Positions 27,214 through 39,869 of a DNA stretch of 64,000 bases are shown piece after piece. Made by a program: the position numbers and the translations under genes. Under the pieces are notes generated by a model. That model was not told the origin of the DNA. It made no database searches and saw only the letters and a list, made by a program, of their open reading frames with translations. Origin of the DNA: Nocardia cyriacigeorgica (GTDB lineage: Bacteria; Actinomycetota; Actinomycetes; Mycobacteriales; Mycobacteriaceae); contig NZ_JAAGVC010000003.1 in NCBI RefSeq assembly GCF_010858045.1, positions 62,001 to 126,000 on the forward strand. The letters run 5' to 3'. Every line of letters begins with the position of its first letter. The stretch's first letter is position 1.

Positions 27214-28827
27214 CTACCGCGCGAAGTTCGCGGCGTCGGTCGCGAGATCCAGCACCGGCTGCGGGAAGATGCCGAGCACCACGGTGACGACGACCGTGAC
27301 GCCGATGACCCCGCACGTCATCCGCGGTGCGGTGATCACCGGCGGATCCGCGGGCGGGTCGGTGAAGAACATCAGCACGATCACCCGGATGTAGAAGAAG
27401 GCGGCAACAGCGCTGGCGAGCACACCGACGATCACCAGATAACCGGCGTCACCGTCGGCCGCCGCCTGGAAGACAGCGAACTTCGCGACGAACCCGCTGG
27501 TCAAGGGCAGACCGGCGAAGGAGAGCAGCAGCAGCGCGAAACCGGAGGCGAGCCAGGGCGATCGGCGTCCGAGCCCGGCCCAGCGCTCGAGCGAGGTGGC
27601 TTCCTCGCCGGAGCCATCACGGACCAGGCTCACCAGCGCGAACGCGCCGAGCGTGCTCAGGCCGTAGGTGAGCAGATAGAACAGCACCGACGACACCCCG
27701 GCGTCATTGGCGGCCACCAGCGCCGTCAGCAGGAAACCCGCATGTGCCACCGACGAATACGCCAGCATCCGCGTGACGTCGGTCTGGGTGATGGCCATGA
27801 CCGCACCGACGATCATGGTCGCCACCGCCACCGCGCCGAGCACCGGCCGCCAGTCGTCGGCCAGCCCCGGCACCGCCACCTGCAACACCCGCAGCAGCGC
27901 GCCGACGGCGGCGATCTTGGTGGCGGCGGCCATGAACGCCGTCACCGGGGTCGGCGCGCCCTGGTACACGTCGGGAACCCAGGACTGGAAGGGCACGGCG
28001 CCGATCTTGAACAGCAGGCCGACCGCCAGCATCGCCACCCCCAGCAGCGCGAGGGTCGCGTCGCCGGAATCGGCGGCGAGGGCGTCGGCGATGCCGCCGA
28101 GCCGGACGGTGCCCGTCGCGCCGTAGAGCAGAGCGACGCCGTAGAGGAAGAACGCCGAGCTGAACGCGCCGAGCAGGAAGTACTTCAGCGCCGCCTCCTG
28201 CGAGAGCAGCCGCTTGCGCCGGGCCAGCCCGCACAGCAGATACAGCGGCAGCGACAGCACTTCGAGCGCGACGAACATGGTCAGCAGATCGTTCGACGCC
28301 GGGAACAGCAGCAGCCCACCCACCGCGAGCATGGTCAGCGGGAACACCTCGGTCGCCGCCACACCCGCGGCGGCCGCGGCCTTCTCGGCGCCGCTGCCCG
28401 GCACCGCGGAGGCCTGCGGAGTGAACGCCTCGAGCTGCAACGCCGGCCGCGCCGCCGCGCGGGACCAGGTGCCGGGCCCCGACCTCGGCGCGGCGCGCTG
28501 AGCGATGATCAACACCCCCAGCACCGACACCACCAGCAGCGTGCCCTGCAGCAACAGCGTCACCCCGTCGACGGCGACGGCCCCGACCGCCGCCGTGGTC
28601 CGCGTGCCCGCGAGTGCGATCACCGCGACCAGCGCGGCGATCAACGCGCCAAGGGCCAGCGACATATGCGTGAGGTAACGCAGCCGTCGCGGCACGAAGG
28701 CCTCGACCAGCACACCGATGACTGCCGCGCCGAACACGATCAGCATCGGCGAGAGCGTGCCGTACTCGATGCTCGGAGCGGGTACGGCCGCCGCGAGGAC
28801 GAGACCGGCGTCGAGACCACCACTCAT
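27214..28827 (-). CDS. nuoN: NADH-quinone oxidoreductase subunit N
   Basis: Antiporter-like membrane subunit of complex I, 537 residues, with 14 or so helices. Core features: ALKYFLLGAFSSAFFLYG, the helix-breaking segment with LLFKIGAVPFQSWVPDVYQGAPTPVTAFMA holding the key lysine and glutamine, and LAYSSVAHAGFLLTAL. A conserved Glu (ALEVLSLPLYLL) corresponds to the channel glutamate. There is a Gly/Ala-rich cytoplasmic loop (about residues 115-170) longer than in E. coli, as in other actinobacteria. Last gene of the nuo operon; its start overlaps nuoM by four bases. Convergent with the symporter gene. Confidence 0.97.
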   Translation of the reverse strand: MSGGLDAGLVLAAAVPAPSIEYGTLSPMLIVFGAAVIGVLVEAFVPRRLRYLTHMSLALGALIAALVAVIALAGTRTTAAVGAVAVDGVTLLLQGTLLVVSVLGVLIIAQRAAPRSGPGTWSRAAARPALQLEAFTPQASAVPGSGAEKAAAAAGVAATEVFPLTMLAVGGLLLFPASNDLLTMFVALEVLSLPLYLLCGLARRKRLLSQEAALKYFLLGAFSSAFFLYGVALLYGATGTVRLGGIADALAADSGDATLALLGVAMLAVGLLFKIGAVPFQSWVPDVYQGAPTPVTAFMAAATKIAAVGALLRVLQVAVPGLADDWRPVLGAVAVATMIVGAVMAITQTDVTRMLAYSSVAHAGFLLTALVAANDAGVSSVLFYLLTYGLSTLGAFALVSLVRDGSGEEATSLERWAGLGRRSPWLASGFALLLLSFAGLPLTSGFVAKFAVFQAAADGDAGYLVIVGVLASAVAAFFYIRVIVLMFFTDPPADPPVITAPRMTCGVIGVTVVVTVVLGIFPQPVLDLATDAANFAR

Positions 28828-30446
28828 TTGTGCCCACCTCCGGTGGTCGCTGTGCCCGCCTCGGTCTGCGCCGGGGCCGACGGTTCGGGGTCGGTGATAC
28901 CGACCGTGGTGAGGGTCTGGGTGACCGCGGGATCGATGAAGTCGGTGACCGGTTTCGGATAGACCCCGAGCACGATCAGCGCCGCGATCAGTGGCGCCAC
29001 CACCGCCAGCTCCCGCGGCAGCAGATCACGGATGCGTTCGTTGCCCTCGGTGACCGGGCCGGTCATCATCCGCTGGTACACCCACAGCACGTAGATCGCC
29101 GCCAGCACCAGCGCGCCGGTGGCGACGACGGCCGCGACCTGATAGCGGCTGAAAGTGCCGACCAGGACCAGGAATTCGCTGACGAACGGCGCCAGCCCAG
29201 GCAGGGACAACGTCGCCAGACCGGCGATGAGGAAGGTGCCTGCCAGCACCGGGGCGACCTTCTGCACTCCGCCGTAATCGGCGATGAGCCTGGTCCCGCG
29301 CCGCGACACCAGGAACCCGGCGATCAGGAACAACGCGGCGGTGGAGATGCCGTGGTTGACCATGTACAGCGTCGCCCCGGTCTGGGCCTGACTGGTCAGC
29401 GCGAAGATGCCGAGGATGATGAAACCGAAATGCGAGATCGAGGTGTAGGCGATCAGCCGCATCACATCGGTCTGGCCGATCGCGACCAGCGCGCCGTAGA
29501 TGATCGCGATCACCGCGAGCGTCACCAGCAGCGGCGCGTAGGTCCGGGTGGCGTCGGGGAACAGCAGCAGCCCGTAGCGCAGCATGCCGAAGGTGCCGAC
29601 CTTGTCCACCACCGCCATCATCAGCACCGCGCTCGACGGCGTCGCCGCCACCGCGGCATCGGGCAGCCAGGTGTGCAGCGGCCACAGCGGCGCTTTCACG
29701 GCGAAGGCGAACATGAACCCGAGGAACAGGGCATTCACCAAGGCCGGATCGCCGCCCAGCTCGCCGGCGTTCGCGGCGGCGACCACGGTGCGGAAATCGA
29801 AGGTACCCGCCGTGCCGTCACCGAGTCCCTGCTGCACTGTGAGCACGTACAGCCCGATCACCGCGGCCAGCATGATGAGCCCGCCGAGCAGGTTGTAGAG
29901 CAGGAACTTCACCGCCGCCCGTGCGCGCCGCACCCGTACGGCCACCTCGTCGGTGCGCGGGCCGAAACCGCCGATGAGGAAATACATCGGGATCAGCATC
30001 GCCTCGAAGAACACGTAGAACAGCAGGATGTCCAGGGCGAGGAAGGACATCAGCACCATCGCCTCGACCAGCAGGGTGAGCGCCACGTAGGTGTGCGCGA
30101 CCCGCCGCCCGCTGCCGACCTCGCGTTCGTCGTTCCAGCCCGCCACCATGAGCAACGGCACCAGCGCGGTGGTGAGCAGCACGAGTACCAGCGCGATGCC
30201 GTCGACGCCGAGGGTGTACCCGGCGCCGAAAGCCGGTATCCAGCTGTGCGATTCGACGAACTGGAACTGTGCACCGCCGGGTTCGAAGCGGGTTGCGAGC
30301 AGTACCGCCACCACCAGCACCGCCACCGAGAACCCGAGCGCCACCCAGCGGGCGAGCACCCGTTGTGCGGCGGGGAGCAGCATGACGATCACCGCGCCCG
30401 CGACGGGCAGCAGCCACAGCGTGGTCAACCAGGGAAAGTCGGTCAC
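28824..30446 (-). CDS. nuoM: NADH-quinone oxidoreductase subunit M
   Basis: Proton-pumping antiporter-like subunit, 540 residues. Landmarks: [17 protein letters not shown] with the channel glutamate, [15 protein letters not shown], the central [28 protein letters not shown] with lysine of helix 7, and [16 protein letters not shown]. The C-terminal tail after the last helix is Pro/Thr/Glu-rich. Overlaps nuoN and nuoL by four bases each, so the three antiporter subunits are translated in series. Confidence 0.97.
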   Translation of the reverse strand: MTDFPWLTTLWLLPVAGAVIVMLLPAAQRVLARWVALGFSVAVLVVAVLLATRFEPGGAQFQFVESHSWIPAFGAGYTLGVDGIALVLVLLTTALVPLLMVAGWNDEREVGSGRRVAHTYVALTLLVEAMVLMSFLALDILLFYVFFEAMLIPMYFLIGGFGPRTDEVAVRVRRARAAVKFLLYNLLGGLIMLAAVIGLYVLTVQQGLGDGTAGTFDFRTVVAAANAGELGGDPALVNALFLGFMFAFAVKAPLWPLHTWLPDAAVAATPSSAVLMMAVVDKVGTFGMLRYGLLLFPDATRTYAPLLVTLAVIAIIYGALVAIGQTDVMRLIAYTSISHFGFIILGIFALTSQAQTGATLYMVNHGISTAALFLIAGFLVSRRGTRLIADYGGVQKVAPVLAGTFLIAGLATLSLPGLAPFVSEFLVLVGTFSRYQVAAVVATGALVLAAIYVLWVYQRMMTGPVTEGNERIRDLLPRELAVVAPLIAALIVLGVYPKPVTDFIDPAVTQTLTTVGITDPEPSAPAQTEAGTATTGGGHK

Positions 30447-32329
30447 CAGATCCTCACCGCCAGCAGGGCGGCGGCCACCAGGGCCGCGCCGGTGAACATG
30501 GACAGCGCATACGAGCGCACGAAACCGGTTTGCACCCGCCGGATCCGGGCCGACAGGCCACCGATGACGGCGGCCGTGCTGTTGACCAGTCCGTCGATGC
30601 CGCGATTGTCGACGAACACCAGCGAACGAGTCAGGTGCCGTCCCGGCCGCATCAGCCCGGCCTCGTTGACCGCGTCACCGTAGAGGTCCTTGCGGGCGGC
30701 GACGGTGAGTGCCGACACCCGCTGCGGCGCGGTCTCCGGAACCGGGTGCCGCGCGTACTGCTGATACGCGACCCCGACACCCGCGGCCACGACCAGCAAC
30801 GCCAGTGCCGTGATCACCGGCACCGGAAGGGCGGGCTCGCCGTGATGGGAGCCGACGACCGGCTCCAGCCAGTTCTGCAATGCCGATCCCCACACCAGCA
30901 GCGCACCGGAGGCCACCGAACCGACCGCGAGCAAGATCATCGGACCGGTCATCACCGCGGGCGCTTCATACGGATGGGTATCCGGTTTCCAGCGTCGTTC
31001 GCCGAAGAACGTCATCAGCATGACGCGGGTCATGTAGAAGGCGGTGAGCCCGGCGCCGAGCAGGGTCACCGCGCCGAGCGCCAGGCCGGCGGCCCCACCT
31101 TCGGCGAAGGCGGCCTCGATGATGCGGTCCTTGGAGAAGAATCCGGCGAACGGCGGCACCCCGATGATGGCGAGATAGCCGAGTCCGAAGGTCACGTAGG
31201 TGATCGGCAGCAGCGTGCGCAGTCCGCCGTAGCGGCGCATATCGGTCTCGTCGTTCATGGCGTGCATGACCGATCCCGCGCCGAGGAACAACCCGGCCTT
31301 GAAGAAGCCGTGGGTCAGCAGATGCATGATCGCGACCGCGTAGCCCGCCGGCCCGAGGCCGACCGCCAGCACCATGTACCCGATCTGGCTCATGGTCGAG
31401 GCGGCAAGGGCCTTCTTGATGTCGTCCTTGGCGCAGCCGATGATCGCGCCGAACAGCAACGTCACCGCGCCGACGAGAACCACAGCCAGTTGTGCGTTCG
31501 GCGCGAGATCGTAGACCGGGTTGGCCCGGGCGATCAGGTACACACCGGCGGTGACCATGGTGGCCGCGTGAATGAGCGCCGAGACCGGAGTCGGACCCTC
31601 CATGGCGTCACCGAGCCAGGACTGCAACGGCACCTGCGCGGATTTACCGCAGGCGGCCAACAGCAACAGCAACCCGATCGCGGTCAGGGTGGCTTCGCTC
31701 GCCGCCGGTGCGGCGCCGAACACCTCGCTGAAACCGATGGAGCCAAAGGTGGCGAACATGACGAACATCGCCAGCGCCAGCCCCATGTCACCGACCCGGT
31801 TGACCACGAACGCCTTCTTGGCCGCGGTAGCCGCCGAGGGCTTCTCCTGCCAGAACCCGATCAACAGGTAGGACGCCACACCGACGCCTTCCCAGCCGAG
31901 ATAGAGCACCAGGAAGTTGTTCGCCAGCACCAGCACCAGCATGGCCGCCAGGAACAGGTTGAGGTAGGCGAAGAATCGCCTGCGGGCCGGGTCGTGGCTC
32001 ATATAGCCGACCGAGTAGATGTGGATCAGCGAGCCGACACCGGTGATCAGCAGTGCGAAGCACATCGACAGCTGGTCGAGCTGCAGTCCCAGTCCCACAT
32101 TCAGGCCGGTGACCGGAACCCAGTGGTAGAGATCGAGTTCGATGGCGCGGGTGGCGTCGTCGCGGCCGAGCATCGCGACGAACGCGACGATCGCCACCGC
32201 GAACGACGCGAGCGCGGTCAGGCAGCCGAGCAGATGACCCCAGGCGTCGGCGCGGCGCCCCGTGAGCAGCAGGATGACGGCGCCGGCCAGGGGCAGGGCG
32301 GGCAGCAGCCACAGCGTCGCGGTATCCAC
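30443..32329 (-). CDS. nuoL: NADH-quinone oxidoreductase subunit L
   Basis: Largest antiporter-like subunit, 628 residues, with the long C-terminal amphipathic helix that braces the membrane arm. Landmarks: [19 protein letters not shown] with the channel glutamate, [34 protein letters not shown] with the pump lysine, [17 protein letters not shown] and [11 protein letters not shown]. Start at 32329, one base after the stop of nuoK. Normal length for the family. Confidence 0.97.
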   Translation of the reverse strand: MDTATLWLLPALPLAGAVILLLTGRRADAWGHLLGCLTALASFAVAIVAFVAMLGRDDATRAIELDLYHWVPVTGLNVGLGLQLDQLSMCFALLITGVGSLIHIYSVGYMSHDPARRRFFAYLNLFLAAMLVLVLANNFLVLYLGWEGVGVASYLLIGFWQEKPSAATAAKKAFVVNRVGDMGLALAMFVMFATFGSIGFSEVFGAAPAASEATLTAIGLLLLLAACGKSAQVPLQSWLGDAMEGPTPVSALIHAATMVTAGVYLIARANPVYDLAPNAQLAVVLVGAVTLLFGAIIGCAKDDIKKALAASTMSQIGYMVLAVGLGPAGYAVAIMHLLTHGFFKAGLFLGAGSVMHAMNDETDMRRYGGLRTLLPITYVTFGLGYLAIIGVPPFAGFFSKDRIIEAAFAEGGAAGLALGAVTLLGAGLTAFYMTRVMLMTFFGERRWKPDTHPYEAPAVMTGPMILLAVGSVASGALLVWGSALQNWLEPVVGSHHGEPALPVPVITALALLVVAAGVGVAYQQYARHPVPETAPQRVSALTVAARKDLYGDAVNEAGLMRPGRHLTRSLVFVDNRGIDGLVNSTAAVIGGLSARIRRVQTGFVRSYALSMFTGAALVAAALLAVRIW

Positions 32330-32330
32330 G

Positions 32331-32626
<296 letters not shown>

Positions 32627-32630
<4 letters not shown>

Positions 32631-33493
32631 CGGCTCCCTTTCTCCTCGGAGGTGCGGGATTCGCCGCGCACCGGTTCGCTCGGCTCGGACGGTGTGCCGA
32701 CGGAGATGACCGCGGCTTCGGTCAGCGCCCGGGTGCGGCGGTGGCGCAGGATGGTCGACACCGACAGCTCTTCGAACGAACCGTCGGGCAGCCGCGCGGG
32801 CACGTCGACGGCGTTGTGCCTGGCGTAGACACCCGGCGTCGGTAGTGGTGTCGGCCTGGCGTGTTCGGGATCGCGGAAGCGCCGCCGCGACATCTCACGC
32901 TGGCCCAGTTGCGGCCCGAACTTCTCCCGGTGCGCCAGCACCATGGCGCCGATGGTGGCGGCGATGAGCAGCGCGCCGGTGAGCTCGAAGGCCCACACGT
33001 AGCGAACGAAGATCAACTCGGCCAGCTCGCCGATGACGTCGCGGCCGGGGAATCCGGTGGCGGGATAGGTGATCCCGGAGTTGCGGACGCCGTGTGAGAT
33101 CCCGGTGATGAACAACAGCCCGAACCCGAGGCCGACCACTGCCGCCGCGATGCGCTGGCCGCGCAGGGTCTCGCGCAGCGACTCGGCCGAATCCACGCCG
33201 ACGAGCATGAGCACGAACAGGAACAGCATCATCACCGCGCCGGTGTAGACCACGATCTGCACGACACCGAGGAACAACGCGTCCTGTGCGATGTAGAACA
33301 CCGCGAGCGCGATCATGGTGGCGGCCAGGCAGATCGCGGAATGAACCGCCTTCGCGGCGAAGACCATGCCGAGTGCGCCGATCACCGCCAGTGGCGCGAG
33401 GATCCAGAACTGCACGGCTTCGCCGGTGCCGGTCCGGGTGATCGGTTCGGCGGCCAGCGGCGCCGCCGCGGCGAGATGGGTCATGACGGTCAT
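32627..33493 (-). CDS. nuoJ: NADH-quinone oxidoreductase subunit J
   Basis: 288 residues. Five helices in the first two-thirds, including [23 protein letters not shown] with the conserved helix 3 kink region, then a long hydrophilic C-terminal tail (about 100 residues, [13 protein letters not shown] onward) as in other actinobacteria. The ATG at 33493 overlaps the NuoHI stop as ATGA and is used in preference to the longer open frame, whose extra residues are Arg-rich noise. Confidence 0.94.
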
Positions 33494-35343
33494 CGGGTGC
33501 CTCCGTCCGCGCCGGTGCCCGCCGCCGCGGGCGAGCGTTGCGGTTCGGTGCCGTCGATGGCACCGGTGTAGTAGTCGGCCACGGTGGCGCCGGGGCGCAT
33601 CTCGTGCGGTGGTGCGGTCATGCCCGGTTCCATCGGGGCGAGCAGCCGGTCCTTCTCGTAGATCAGGTCGGCGCGGTTGTCGTCGGTCAGTTCGTAGTCG
33701 TTGGTCATCGTCAGCGCGCGCGTCGGGCAGGCCTCGATGCACAGGCCGCAGCCGATGCAGCGCAGGTAGTTGATCTGGTAGACGCGGCCGTAGCGTTCAC
33801 CGGGGGAGTAGCGCTCGGTCTCGGTGTTGTCGGCGCCTTCGACGTAGATGGCGTCGGCCGGGCAGGCCCACGCGCACAACTCGCAACCGATGCATTTCTC
33901 GAGCCCGTCGGAGTACCGGTTGAGCTGATGACGGCCGTGATAGCGGGCGGCGGTCGGTACCTTCTGCTCCGGATAGAACTCGGTATTGGGCCGTTTGAAC
34001 ATGGTGGCCGCGGTGACGGCGAAACCGGCCAGCGGTTCGAACAGTCCGCCCGCCGGCACGGTATGTGACGGCCGCTCCGGCAGCGGCGGCGTCGGGAAGC
34101 CCAGGAAAACGCCGGTGCCGCTGGAGGATCGGTCGGGGGCGGCCACCGGTTGCTCGACCTCGGGCGGCGCTCCCGGTGCGCGGCCCGCCCGCAGGAACAG
34201 CCCGACCATCAGCGCGCACACCAGCACGCCGCCGATGACGAGGATCGGGGTCTGTACGTGGTAGCCCTCGAGTTCCAGCACCCGCGCGGTGGCCACCACC
34301 ATCACCCACAGCAGCGACACCGGGATCAGCAGCTTCCAGCCGAGGTTCATGAACTGGTCGTAGCGCAGCCGGGGCAGGGTGCCGCGCAGCCAGATGAACA
34401 CGAACAGGAACGTCCAGACCTTGAGCGTGAACCACAGCAGCGGCCACCAGCCCGAATTCGCGCCCGACCACATGTTCAACGGCCACGGCGCGGCCCAGCC
34501 ACCCAGGAACAGGGTGGTGGCCAGCGCCGACACCGTCGCCATATTGATGTATTCGGCGAGCATGAACATGGCGAACTTGAGCGAGGAGTACTCGGTGTGG
34601 AATCCGCCGACCAGCTCACCCTCGGCCTCGGGCAGATCGAACGGCGCCCGATTGGTCTCACCGACCATGGACACGCAATAGATGAGAAATGACGGCAGCA
34701 ACAAGAAGGCGTACCAGGTGCCGTGCTGGGCGGCCACGATGCCGGAGGTGGCCATGGTGCCGCCGAGCAGGAACACCGCCGCGAAGCACAGCGCCATGGC
34801 GATCTCGTAGGAGATGACCTGCGCGGTCGAGCGCAGTCCACCCAGCAGCGGATACGTCGAGCCCGACGCCCAGCCGGCCAGCACGATCCCGTAGACGCCG
34901 ATGGACGTGATCGCCAGGATGTAGAGCACCCCGACGGGCAGGTCGGTCAATTGCAGCGGTGTGGTGTGCCCGAAGATCGATACCTGCGGCCCGAACGGGA
35001 TGACCGCGAAGGCCATGAACGCCGGGATGGCGGCGAGCACCGGCGCCAGGATGTAGATCGGTTTGTCGACGATGGCCGGGACGATGTCTTCCTTCAGGGC
35101 CATCTTCACCCCGTCGGCAATCGATTGCAGGCTGCCGAACGGGCCGGTGCGGTTGGGGCCGATACGCATCTGCATGCGGGCCACGATCTTGCGTTCGGCC
35201 AGCACCGCGATCATCGGCGTCAGCAGCAGGAACACGAAGACGGCGACCGATTTCAGTAGCACCAGCCACAGCGGGTCGGTGCCGAAACCCGCGGGCCCGT
35301 CCGCGGCCTGGGCGAGCATCACCAGATCGGACAGCTCATGCAT
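33490..35343 (-). CDS. nuoHI: Fused NADH-quinone oxidoreductase subunits H and I (NuoHI)
   Basis: One uninterrupted 617-residue frame. Residues 1 to about 386 are NuoH: eight helices, the quinone-chamber segments [20 protein letters not shown] and [18 protein letters not shown]. Residues 387 to about 428 are a Pro/Ser-rich linker ([14 protein letters not shown]). The rest is Nuo[20 protein letters not shown], then two 4Fe-4S motifs, [12 protein letters not shown] from Cys484 and [12 protein letters not shown]. In mycobacteria, E. coli and Thermus these are two proteins. No stop and no Met separates them; a GTG at codon 429 (34059) could start a free NuoI but has no spaced ribosome-binding site. 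Both halves keep all functional residues, so the fusion should be active; a sequencing frameshift is the main alternative. Confidence 0.9.
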   Translation of the reverse strand: MHELSDLVMLAQAADGPAGFGTDPLWLVLLKSVAVFVFLLLTPMIAVLAERKIVARMQMRIGPNRTGPFGSLQSIADGVKMALKEDIVPAIVDKPIYILAPVLAAIPAFMAFAVIPFGPQVSIFGHTTPLQLTDLPVGVLYILAITSIGVYGIVLAGWASGSTYPLLGGLRSTAQVISYEIAMALCFAAVFLLGGTMATSGIVAAQHGTWYAFLLLPSFLIYCVSMVGETNRAPFDLPEAEGELVGGFHTEYSSLKFAMFMLAEYINMATVSALATTLFLGGWAAPWPLNMWSGANSGWWPLLWFTLKVWTFLFVFIWLRGTLPRLRYDQFMNLGWKLLIPVSLLWVMVVATARVLELEGYHVQTPILVIGGVLVCALMVGLFLRAGRAPGAPPEVEQPVAAPDRSSSGTGVFLGFPTPPLPERPSHTVPAGGLFEPLAGFAVTAATMFKRPNTEFYPEQKVPTAARYHGRHQLNRYSDGLEKCIGCELCAWACPADAIYVEGADNTETERYSPGERYGRVYQINYLRCIGCGLCIEACPTRALTMTNDYELTDDNRADLIYEKDRLLAPMEPGMTAPPHEMRPGATVADYYTGAIDGTEPQRSPAAAGTGADGGTR

Positions 35344-37828
35344 GACCCTCGACCTCCAAGTCCAGGTCGGCCCGGCGCAGCTCGACGACGCCGCCCGGGT
35401 GCGTCGCCAACGCGGTGTGCACCGAGTGACCCGGTGCGTTCAGTGGGACCCACGCCACCCGGTCGGGCATGTCGGTGACCACCAGGGGCAGGGTGAGCGC
35501 ACCGTGTTCGGTGGTGATGGTGACCGGTTCGCCGTTCGCGGCGCCGATGTCGGCGGCGGTGCCGGGCGAGACCCGCACGACGGCGGGGTGCGCGGTGCCC
35601 GCGAGGTTGGGTTCGCCGTCCTGCATGCGTCCGGCGTCGAGCAGCATCCGCCACCCGGCCAGCACCGCGGTGCCGGGGCCCGGGCGGGTGACCGGATGCG
35701 GCAGATGCGCGGGCGCGGGGGCAGGCGCGCCGTTCCAGGCGCCGAGTCCGGCGAGTTCGGCTCGTGCGGTCGCGGCATCGGGCAGCCCGATCGGCGTGCC
35801 CATCTCGGCGGCCAGGGTGTGCAACACCCGCAGATCCGATAGCGGCGCCGCGGTGCGCCGCACGGTGGATTCACCGAGCGCGGCCTCGAACGCGCGGGGC
35901 CTGCCCTCCCAGTTCAGGAAGGTGCCCGCCTTCTCCATGGCCGAGGCCACCGGGAACACCACATCGGCGCAGTCGGTGATCTCGCTGCGGCGCAGCTCCA
36001 GACTCACCACGAACGGGGCGGCCCGGACGGCGGCGAGCGCGGCCTTCGGGTCCGGCAGATCGGCGAGCTCGACGCCACCGACGAGGAGCGCGAGTCCGGC
36101 TGCCGGGTCGAGGATTCCGGCCGTATCGCGGCCAGCGGCGACCGGTATCTCACCGCCCCAGACATCGTGCAGCTGACGCCTGGCCTCCGGATCGCACACC
36201 GGTCGGCCGCCGGGCAGCAGCCCGGGCAGTGCGCCGGCTTCGATCGCCCCGCGCTCGCCGGCCCGCCGCGGCACCCAGGCCAGCGCGGCACCGGTGTCGT
36301 CGGCCAGGCGCACGGCCGCCGACAACGCACCGGGGATGCCGGCCAGCCGCTCACCGACCATGATGACCGCGCCCGGCCGCCGCAGCAGCTGCGCGAGTTC
36401 GGCGAGCCGGGCGGAATCGACAGTGGCACCGATGCTTTCGCCGGTCTGTGCACCGCCGGTGCGGATCGCCTCGAACAGGTGCGGTTCGGCACCGGGGACG
36501 GTCGGCAGCAGGGTGGCCGACATCCGCCGCACCCCGCGGGAGGCGAAGGCGGCCATCGCATAGATCGGCAGACCGCGCTTGCGGGCAGCCTTACGCAAGC
36601 GCAGATAGACGATGGGCGATTCTTCCTCCGGCTCGACACCGGCCAGCAGCACCACCGGCGCGGCCTCGAGATCGTCGTAGCCGACCGTCAGGCCCTGCCC
36701 GGCGACGCGCGCGGCCAGGAAATCGGCCTCCTCGGCCGAATGGATCCGGGCCCGCATGTCGATGTCGTTGGTCTCGAGCACCAGCCGCGCGAACTTGGCG
36801 TAGGCGTAGGCGTCCTCCATGGTGACCCGGCCGCCCACCAGGACACCGGTGTTCGAGATCGCGGCGGCCAATCCGCGCGCGGCCACGGCCAGCGCGTGCG
36901 ACCACGACGCGGGCGCGAGTTCACCATCGGGCCCGCGCACCAGCGGGGTGGTCAGCCGATCCGGTTCGGTGGCGTAGGCGAAGGCCCACCGGCCCTTGTC
37001 GCAGTTCCATTCCTCATTGACCTGTGGGTCGTCACCGGCGAGGCGGCGCAGCACCTTGCCGCGCCGGTGATCGGTGCGCTGGGCGCAGCCGGAGGCGCAG
37101 TGCTCGCAGACGTTCGGGCTCGACACCAGGTCGAACGGCCGGGCCCGGAACCGGTAGCTGGTACCGGTGAGCGCGCCGACCGGGCAGATCTGGACGGTAT
37201 TGCCGGAGAAGTACGAGTCGAGCGGTTCGGCCTGTGCGGTGCCCACCTGTTGCAGGGCGCCGCGGTCGAGCAGCTCGATGAACGGATCGCCGGCGATCTG
37301 CTGGGAGAAGCGGGTGCATCGGGCGCACAGCACGCACCGCTCGCGGTCCAGCAGCACCGCTGTGGACAGCGGAATCGGTTTGGGGAAGGTGCGTTTCACC
37401 CCGTCGAAGCGCGATTCGGCCGAGCCGGTGGACATGGCCTGGTTCTGCAATGGACATTCGCCGCCCTTGTCGCAGACGGGGCAATCCAGCGGATGGTTGA
37501 TCAGCAGCAGCTCCATCACCCCGCGCTGCGCCTTCTCCGCCGCGGTGGAGCTGAGCTGGGTATGCGCGACCATGCCGTCGGACACCGCCATGGTGCACGA
37601 GGCCACCGGTTTGCGCTGTCCGTCGACCTCGACCAGGCACTGACGGCAGGCGCCCACCGGGTCGAGCAGCGGATGGTCGCAGAAACGGGGGATCTGGATG
37701 CCGATGAGTTCGGCGGCGCGGATGAGCAGCGTGCCCGCGGGCACGCTGACGGTGGTGCCGTCGATGGTGACGCTGACGAGGTCGGCGGGCACCACGCCGC
37801 TGGTGTCGGTGCGCACGGTCGCGGTCAT
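35336..37828 (-). CDS. nuoG: NADH-quinone oxidoreductase subunit G
   Basis: 830 residues. N-terminal 2Fe-2S site ([15 protein letters not shown] plus VASC), then the HxxxCxxCxxxxxC site ([14 protein letters not shown]), a further CVLCARC 4Fe-4S site, and the N7-type site CEHCASGC with WNCDKGRW, which only some bacteria keep. The remainder is a molybdopterin-oxidoreductase-like scaffold without a cofactor. It carries electrons from NuoE/F toward NuoI. Overlaps nuoF by four bases and nuoHI by eight. Confidence 0.96.
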   Translation of the reverse strand: MTATVRTDTSGVVPADLVSVTIDGTTVSVPAGTLLIRAAELIGIQIPRFCDHPLLDPVGACRQCLVEVDGQRKPVASCTMAVSDGMVAHTQLSSTAAEKAQRGVMELLLINHPLDCPVCDKGGECPLQNQAMSTGSAESRFDGVKRTFPKPIPLSTAVLLDRERCVLCARCTRFSQQIAGDPFIELLDRGALQQVGTAQAEPLDSYFSGNTVQICPVGALTGTSYRFRARPFDLVSSPNVCEHCASGCAQRTDHRRGKVLRRLAGDDPQVNEEWNCDKGRWAFAYATEPDRLTTPLVRGPDGELAPASWSHALAVAARGLAAAISNTGVLVGGRVTMEDAYAYAKFARLVLETNDIDMRARIHSAEEADFLAARVAGQGLTVGYDDLEAAPVVLLAGVEPEEESPIVYLRLRKAARKRGLPIYAMAAFASRGVRRMSATLLPTVPGAEPHLFEAIRTGGAQTGESIGATVDSARLAELAQLLRRPGAVIMVGERLAGIPGALSAAVRLADDTGAALAWVPRRAGERGAIEAGALPGLLPGGRPVCDPEARRQLHDVWGGEIPVAAGRDTAGILDPAAGLALLVGGVELADLPDPKAALAAVRAAPFVVSLELRRSEITDCADVVFPVASAMEKAGTFLNWEGRPRAFEAALGESTVRRTAAPLSDLRVLHTLAAEMGTPIGLPDAATARAELAGLGAWNGAPAPAPAHLPHPVTRPGPGTAVLAGWRMLLDAGRMQDGEPNLAGTAHPAVVRVSPGTAADIGAANGEPVTITTEHGALTLPLVVTDMPDRVAWVPLNAPGHSVHTALATHPGGVVELRRADLDLEVEGHA

Positions 37829-39153
37829 CGGATCACCTCTCGGGTATCGCTGTCGGCCCAGGCGGTGCTGCGCGCCGGATCGAACGGGCAGCCGCCGCGG
37901 CGCAGATGCTCGGCGTATTCCTCACGGAAGTACTTCAGCGAGGACACGATCGGGCTGGCCGCGCCATCGCCGAGCGCGCAGAAGGATTTGCCGTTGATGC
38001 TGTCGCAGATGTCGAGCAGCTTGTCCAGATCGGCCGCGGTGCCCCGGCCGGCTTCCAGCCGGGTGAGCAGCTGGACCAGCCAGTAGGTGCCCTCACGACA
38101 GGGTGTGCACTTGCCGCAGGATTCGTGGGCGTAGAACTCGGTCCAGCGCAGCACCGCGCGCACCACACAGGTGGTGTCGTCGAAGATCTGCAAGGCCTTG
38201 GTGCCGAGCATCGACCCGGCGGCGGCGACGTTCTCGTAATCGAGTGGGACGTCCAGATGCTCGGCGGTGAACAGCGGAGTCGACGATCCTCCTGGTGTCC
38301 AGAACTTCAGCTCGTGTCCGGCGCGCACACCCCCGGCGTAACCGAGCAGCTCGCGCAGCGTCACCCCGAGCGGCGCCTCGTACTGGCCGGGCTTGGTCAC
38401 ATGCCCCGACAGCGAGTACAGCGTGAAACCGGGCGACTTCTCGCTGCCCATGGACCGGAACCAGGCGATCCCGTTGCGGATGATCGGCGGGACGCTGGCG
38501 ATGGATTCGACATTGTTGACCACCGTCGGGCAGGCGTAGAGACCGGCGACGGCCGGGAACGGCGGACGCAACCGGGGCTGGCCGCGCCTGCCCTCGAGCG
38601 AATCGAGCAGCGCTGTCTCTTCGCCACAGATGTAGGCGCCGGCCCCGGCGTGCACGATGAGTTCCAGGTCGTAGCCGGAGCCGAGGATGTCGCGGCCGAG
38701 CAAACCGGCCTGGTAGGCCTCGGCGACCGCGGCCTGCAACCGGCGCAGCACCGGCACCACCTCGCCGCGCACATAGATGAAGGCGTGCCCGGCGCGGATG
38801 GCGTAGGCGGCGATGATGACGCCCTCGATCAGCGCGTGCGGGGTGGTGAGCATGAGCGGAATGTCTTTGCAGGTGCCCGGTTCGGACTCGTCGGCGTTGA
38901 CGACCAGGTAGTGCGGTGTGATCGTGCCGTCGGGTTCGGGGCCCTGCGGGATGAAACTCCATTTCATGCCGGTGGGGAAGCCGGCGCCGCCGCGCCCGCG
39001 TAGCCCGGCGTCTTTGACCGTGCTGATGACCTGATCGGGCGACATCCCGAGCGCGATGCGCAGCGCCTGATAGCCGTCATGGCCGCGGTAGGCGTCCAGC
39101 GTCCACGACTGCGGTTCGTCCCAATGGCGGGTGAGTACCGGGGTGAGTGTCAC
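37825..39153 (-). CDS. nuoF: NADH-quinone oxidoreductase subunit F (NADH/FMN-binding)
   Basis: 442 residues. FMN/NADH-binding glycine-rich stretches ([16 protein letters not shown] and [14 protein letters not shown]) and the N3 4Fe-4S motif [13 protein letters not shown], with the distal Cys in FCALGDG. This is where NADH is oxidised. GTG at 39153 chosen since it overlaps the nuoE stop as GTGA and the protein starts with the conserved [15 protein letters not shown]; a longer open frame upstream runs antisense-like through nuoE and is rejected. Confidence 0.96.
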   Translation of the reverse strand: MTLTPVLTRHWDEPQSWTLDAYRGHDGYQALRIALGMSPDQVISTVKDAGLRGRGGAGFPTGMKWSFIPQGPEPDGTITPHYLVVNADESEPGTCKDIPLMLTTPHALIEGVIIAAYAIRAGHAFIYVRGEVVPVLRRLQAAVAEAYQAGLLGRDILGSGYDLELIVHAGAGAYICGEETALLDSLEGRRGQPRLRPPFPAVAGLYACPTVVNNVESIASVPPIIRNGIAWFRSMGSEKSPGFTLYSLSGHVTKPGQYEAPLGVTLRELLGYAGGVRAGHELKFWTPGGSSTPLFTAEHLDVPLDYENVAAAGSMLGTKALQIFDDTTCVVRAVLRWTEFYAHESCGKCTPCREGTYWLVQLLTRLEAGRGTAADLDKLLDICDSINGKSFCALGDGAASPIVSSLKYFREEYAEHLRRGGCPFDPARSTAWADSDTREVIR

Positions 39154-39869
39154 TGCTGCCCGCCCTCCGACTGCTGCGGTACGGCGGGTGTCTCCATACC
39201 GTGTTCGCGTGCGGTGTGCAGCCCGGCCAGGGTGGCCGGGCCGGGGATACCGTCGAGGGCGCCGGGGCGCTCGTCCGGAAAGCCGGCGAGGATGCGGGCG
39301 GTCTCCCGGAAGGTGCACAGCGGCGCCCCACGGGTCGGGGTGACCTGAGCGCCCGATCGCAGCGAATCCACCAGCGCGCGCGCCGATTCCGGCGTCTGGT
39401 TGTCGAAGAACTCCCAGTTCACCATGATCACCGGCGCGAAATCGCAGGCGGCATTGCACTCGATGTGTTCGAGGGTGATGGCGCCGTCGTCGGTGGTCTC
39501 GCCGTGGGCGATCCCGAGGTGCTCGCGCAGGGCGGCCAGGATGGCGTCGCCGCCCATCACCGCGCACAGGGTGTTGGTGCACACCCCCACGTGGTAATCG
39601 CCGGTGGGGGTGCGCCGGTACATCGAATAGAACGTGGCCACGGCCGTGACTTCGGCGGCTGTCAATTCCAGCTGTTCGGCGCAGAATTCGATGCCGGTGG
39701 CCGTGACGAACCCTTCTTCGGCCTGCACCAGATGCAGGAGCGGCAGCAGCGCCGAACGCGGATGGGGATAGCGGGCGATGATCTGTGCCGCGTCGGCGGC
39801 CAGCCGGTCGCGCACCGCATCCGGGTACGGTGCCGGTTTGGTGGTGAGCCGCAACAGGATCTCGGTCAT
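39150..39869 (-). CDS. nuoE: NADH-quinone oxidoreductase subunit E
   Basis: 239 residues. Thioredoxin-like 2Fe-2S protein with ligands in [12 protein letters not shown] and [15 protein letters not shown] (C-x4-C and C-x3-C). The C-terminal extension of about 70 residues beyond the core ([13 protein letters not shown]) is found in actinobacteria. ATG 39869 overlaps the nuoD stop (ATGA). Confidence 0.96.
   Translation of the reverse strand: MTEILLRLTTKPAPYPDAVRDRLAADAAQIIARYPHPRSALLPLLHLVQAEEGFVTATGIEFCAEQLELTAAEVTAVATFYSMYRRTPTGDYHVGVCTNTLCAVMGGDAILAALREHLGIAHGETTDDGAITLEHIECNAACDFAPVIMVNWEFFDNQTPESARALVDSLRSGAQVTPTRGAPLCTFRETARILAGFPDERPGALDGIPGPATLAGLHTAREHGMETPAVPQQSEGGQQ

Noticed and set aside
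28830..30683. 617-codon plus-strand open frame across nuoM
   Set aside because: Composition is Gln/His/Arg/Asp-rich, mirroring the nuoM codons; no motif. Similar shadows at 30530-32395 and 36167-38086 were also dropped.
33490..34059. Annotating a separate nuoI starting at GTG codon 429
   Set aside because: No stop precedes it and the nearest GGAG is about 15 bases away, so a fused protein is the simpler reading; kept only as an alternative.
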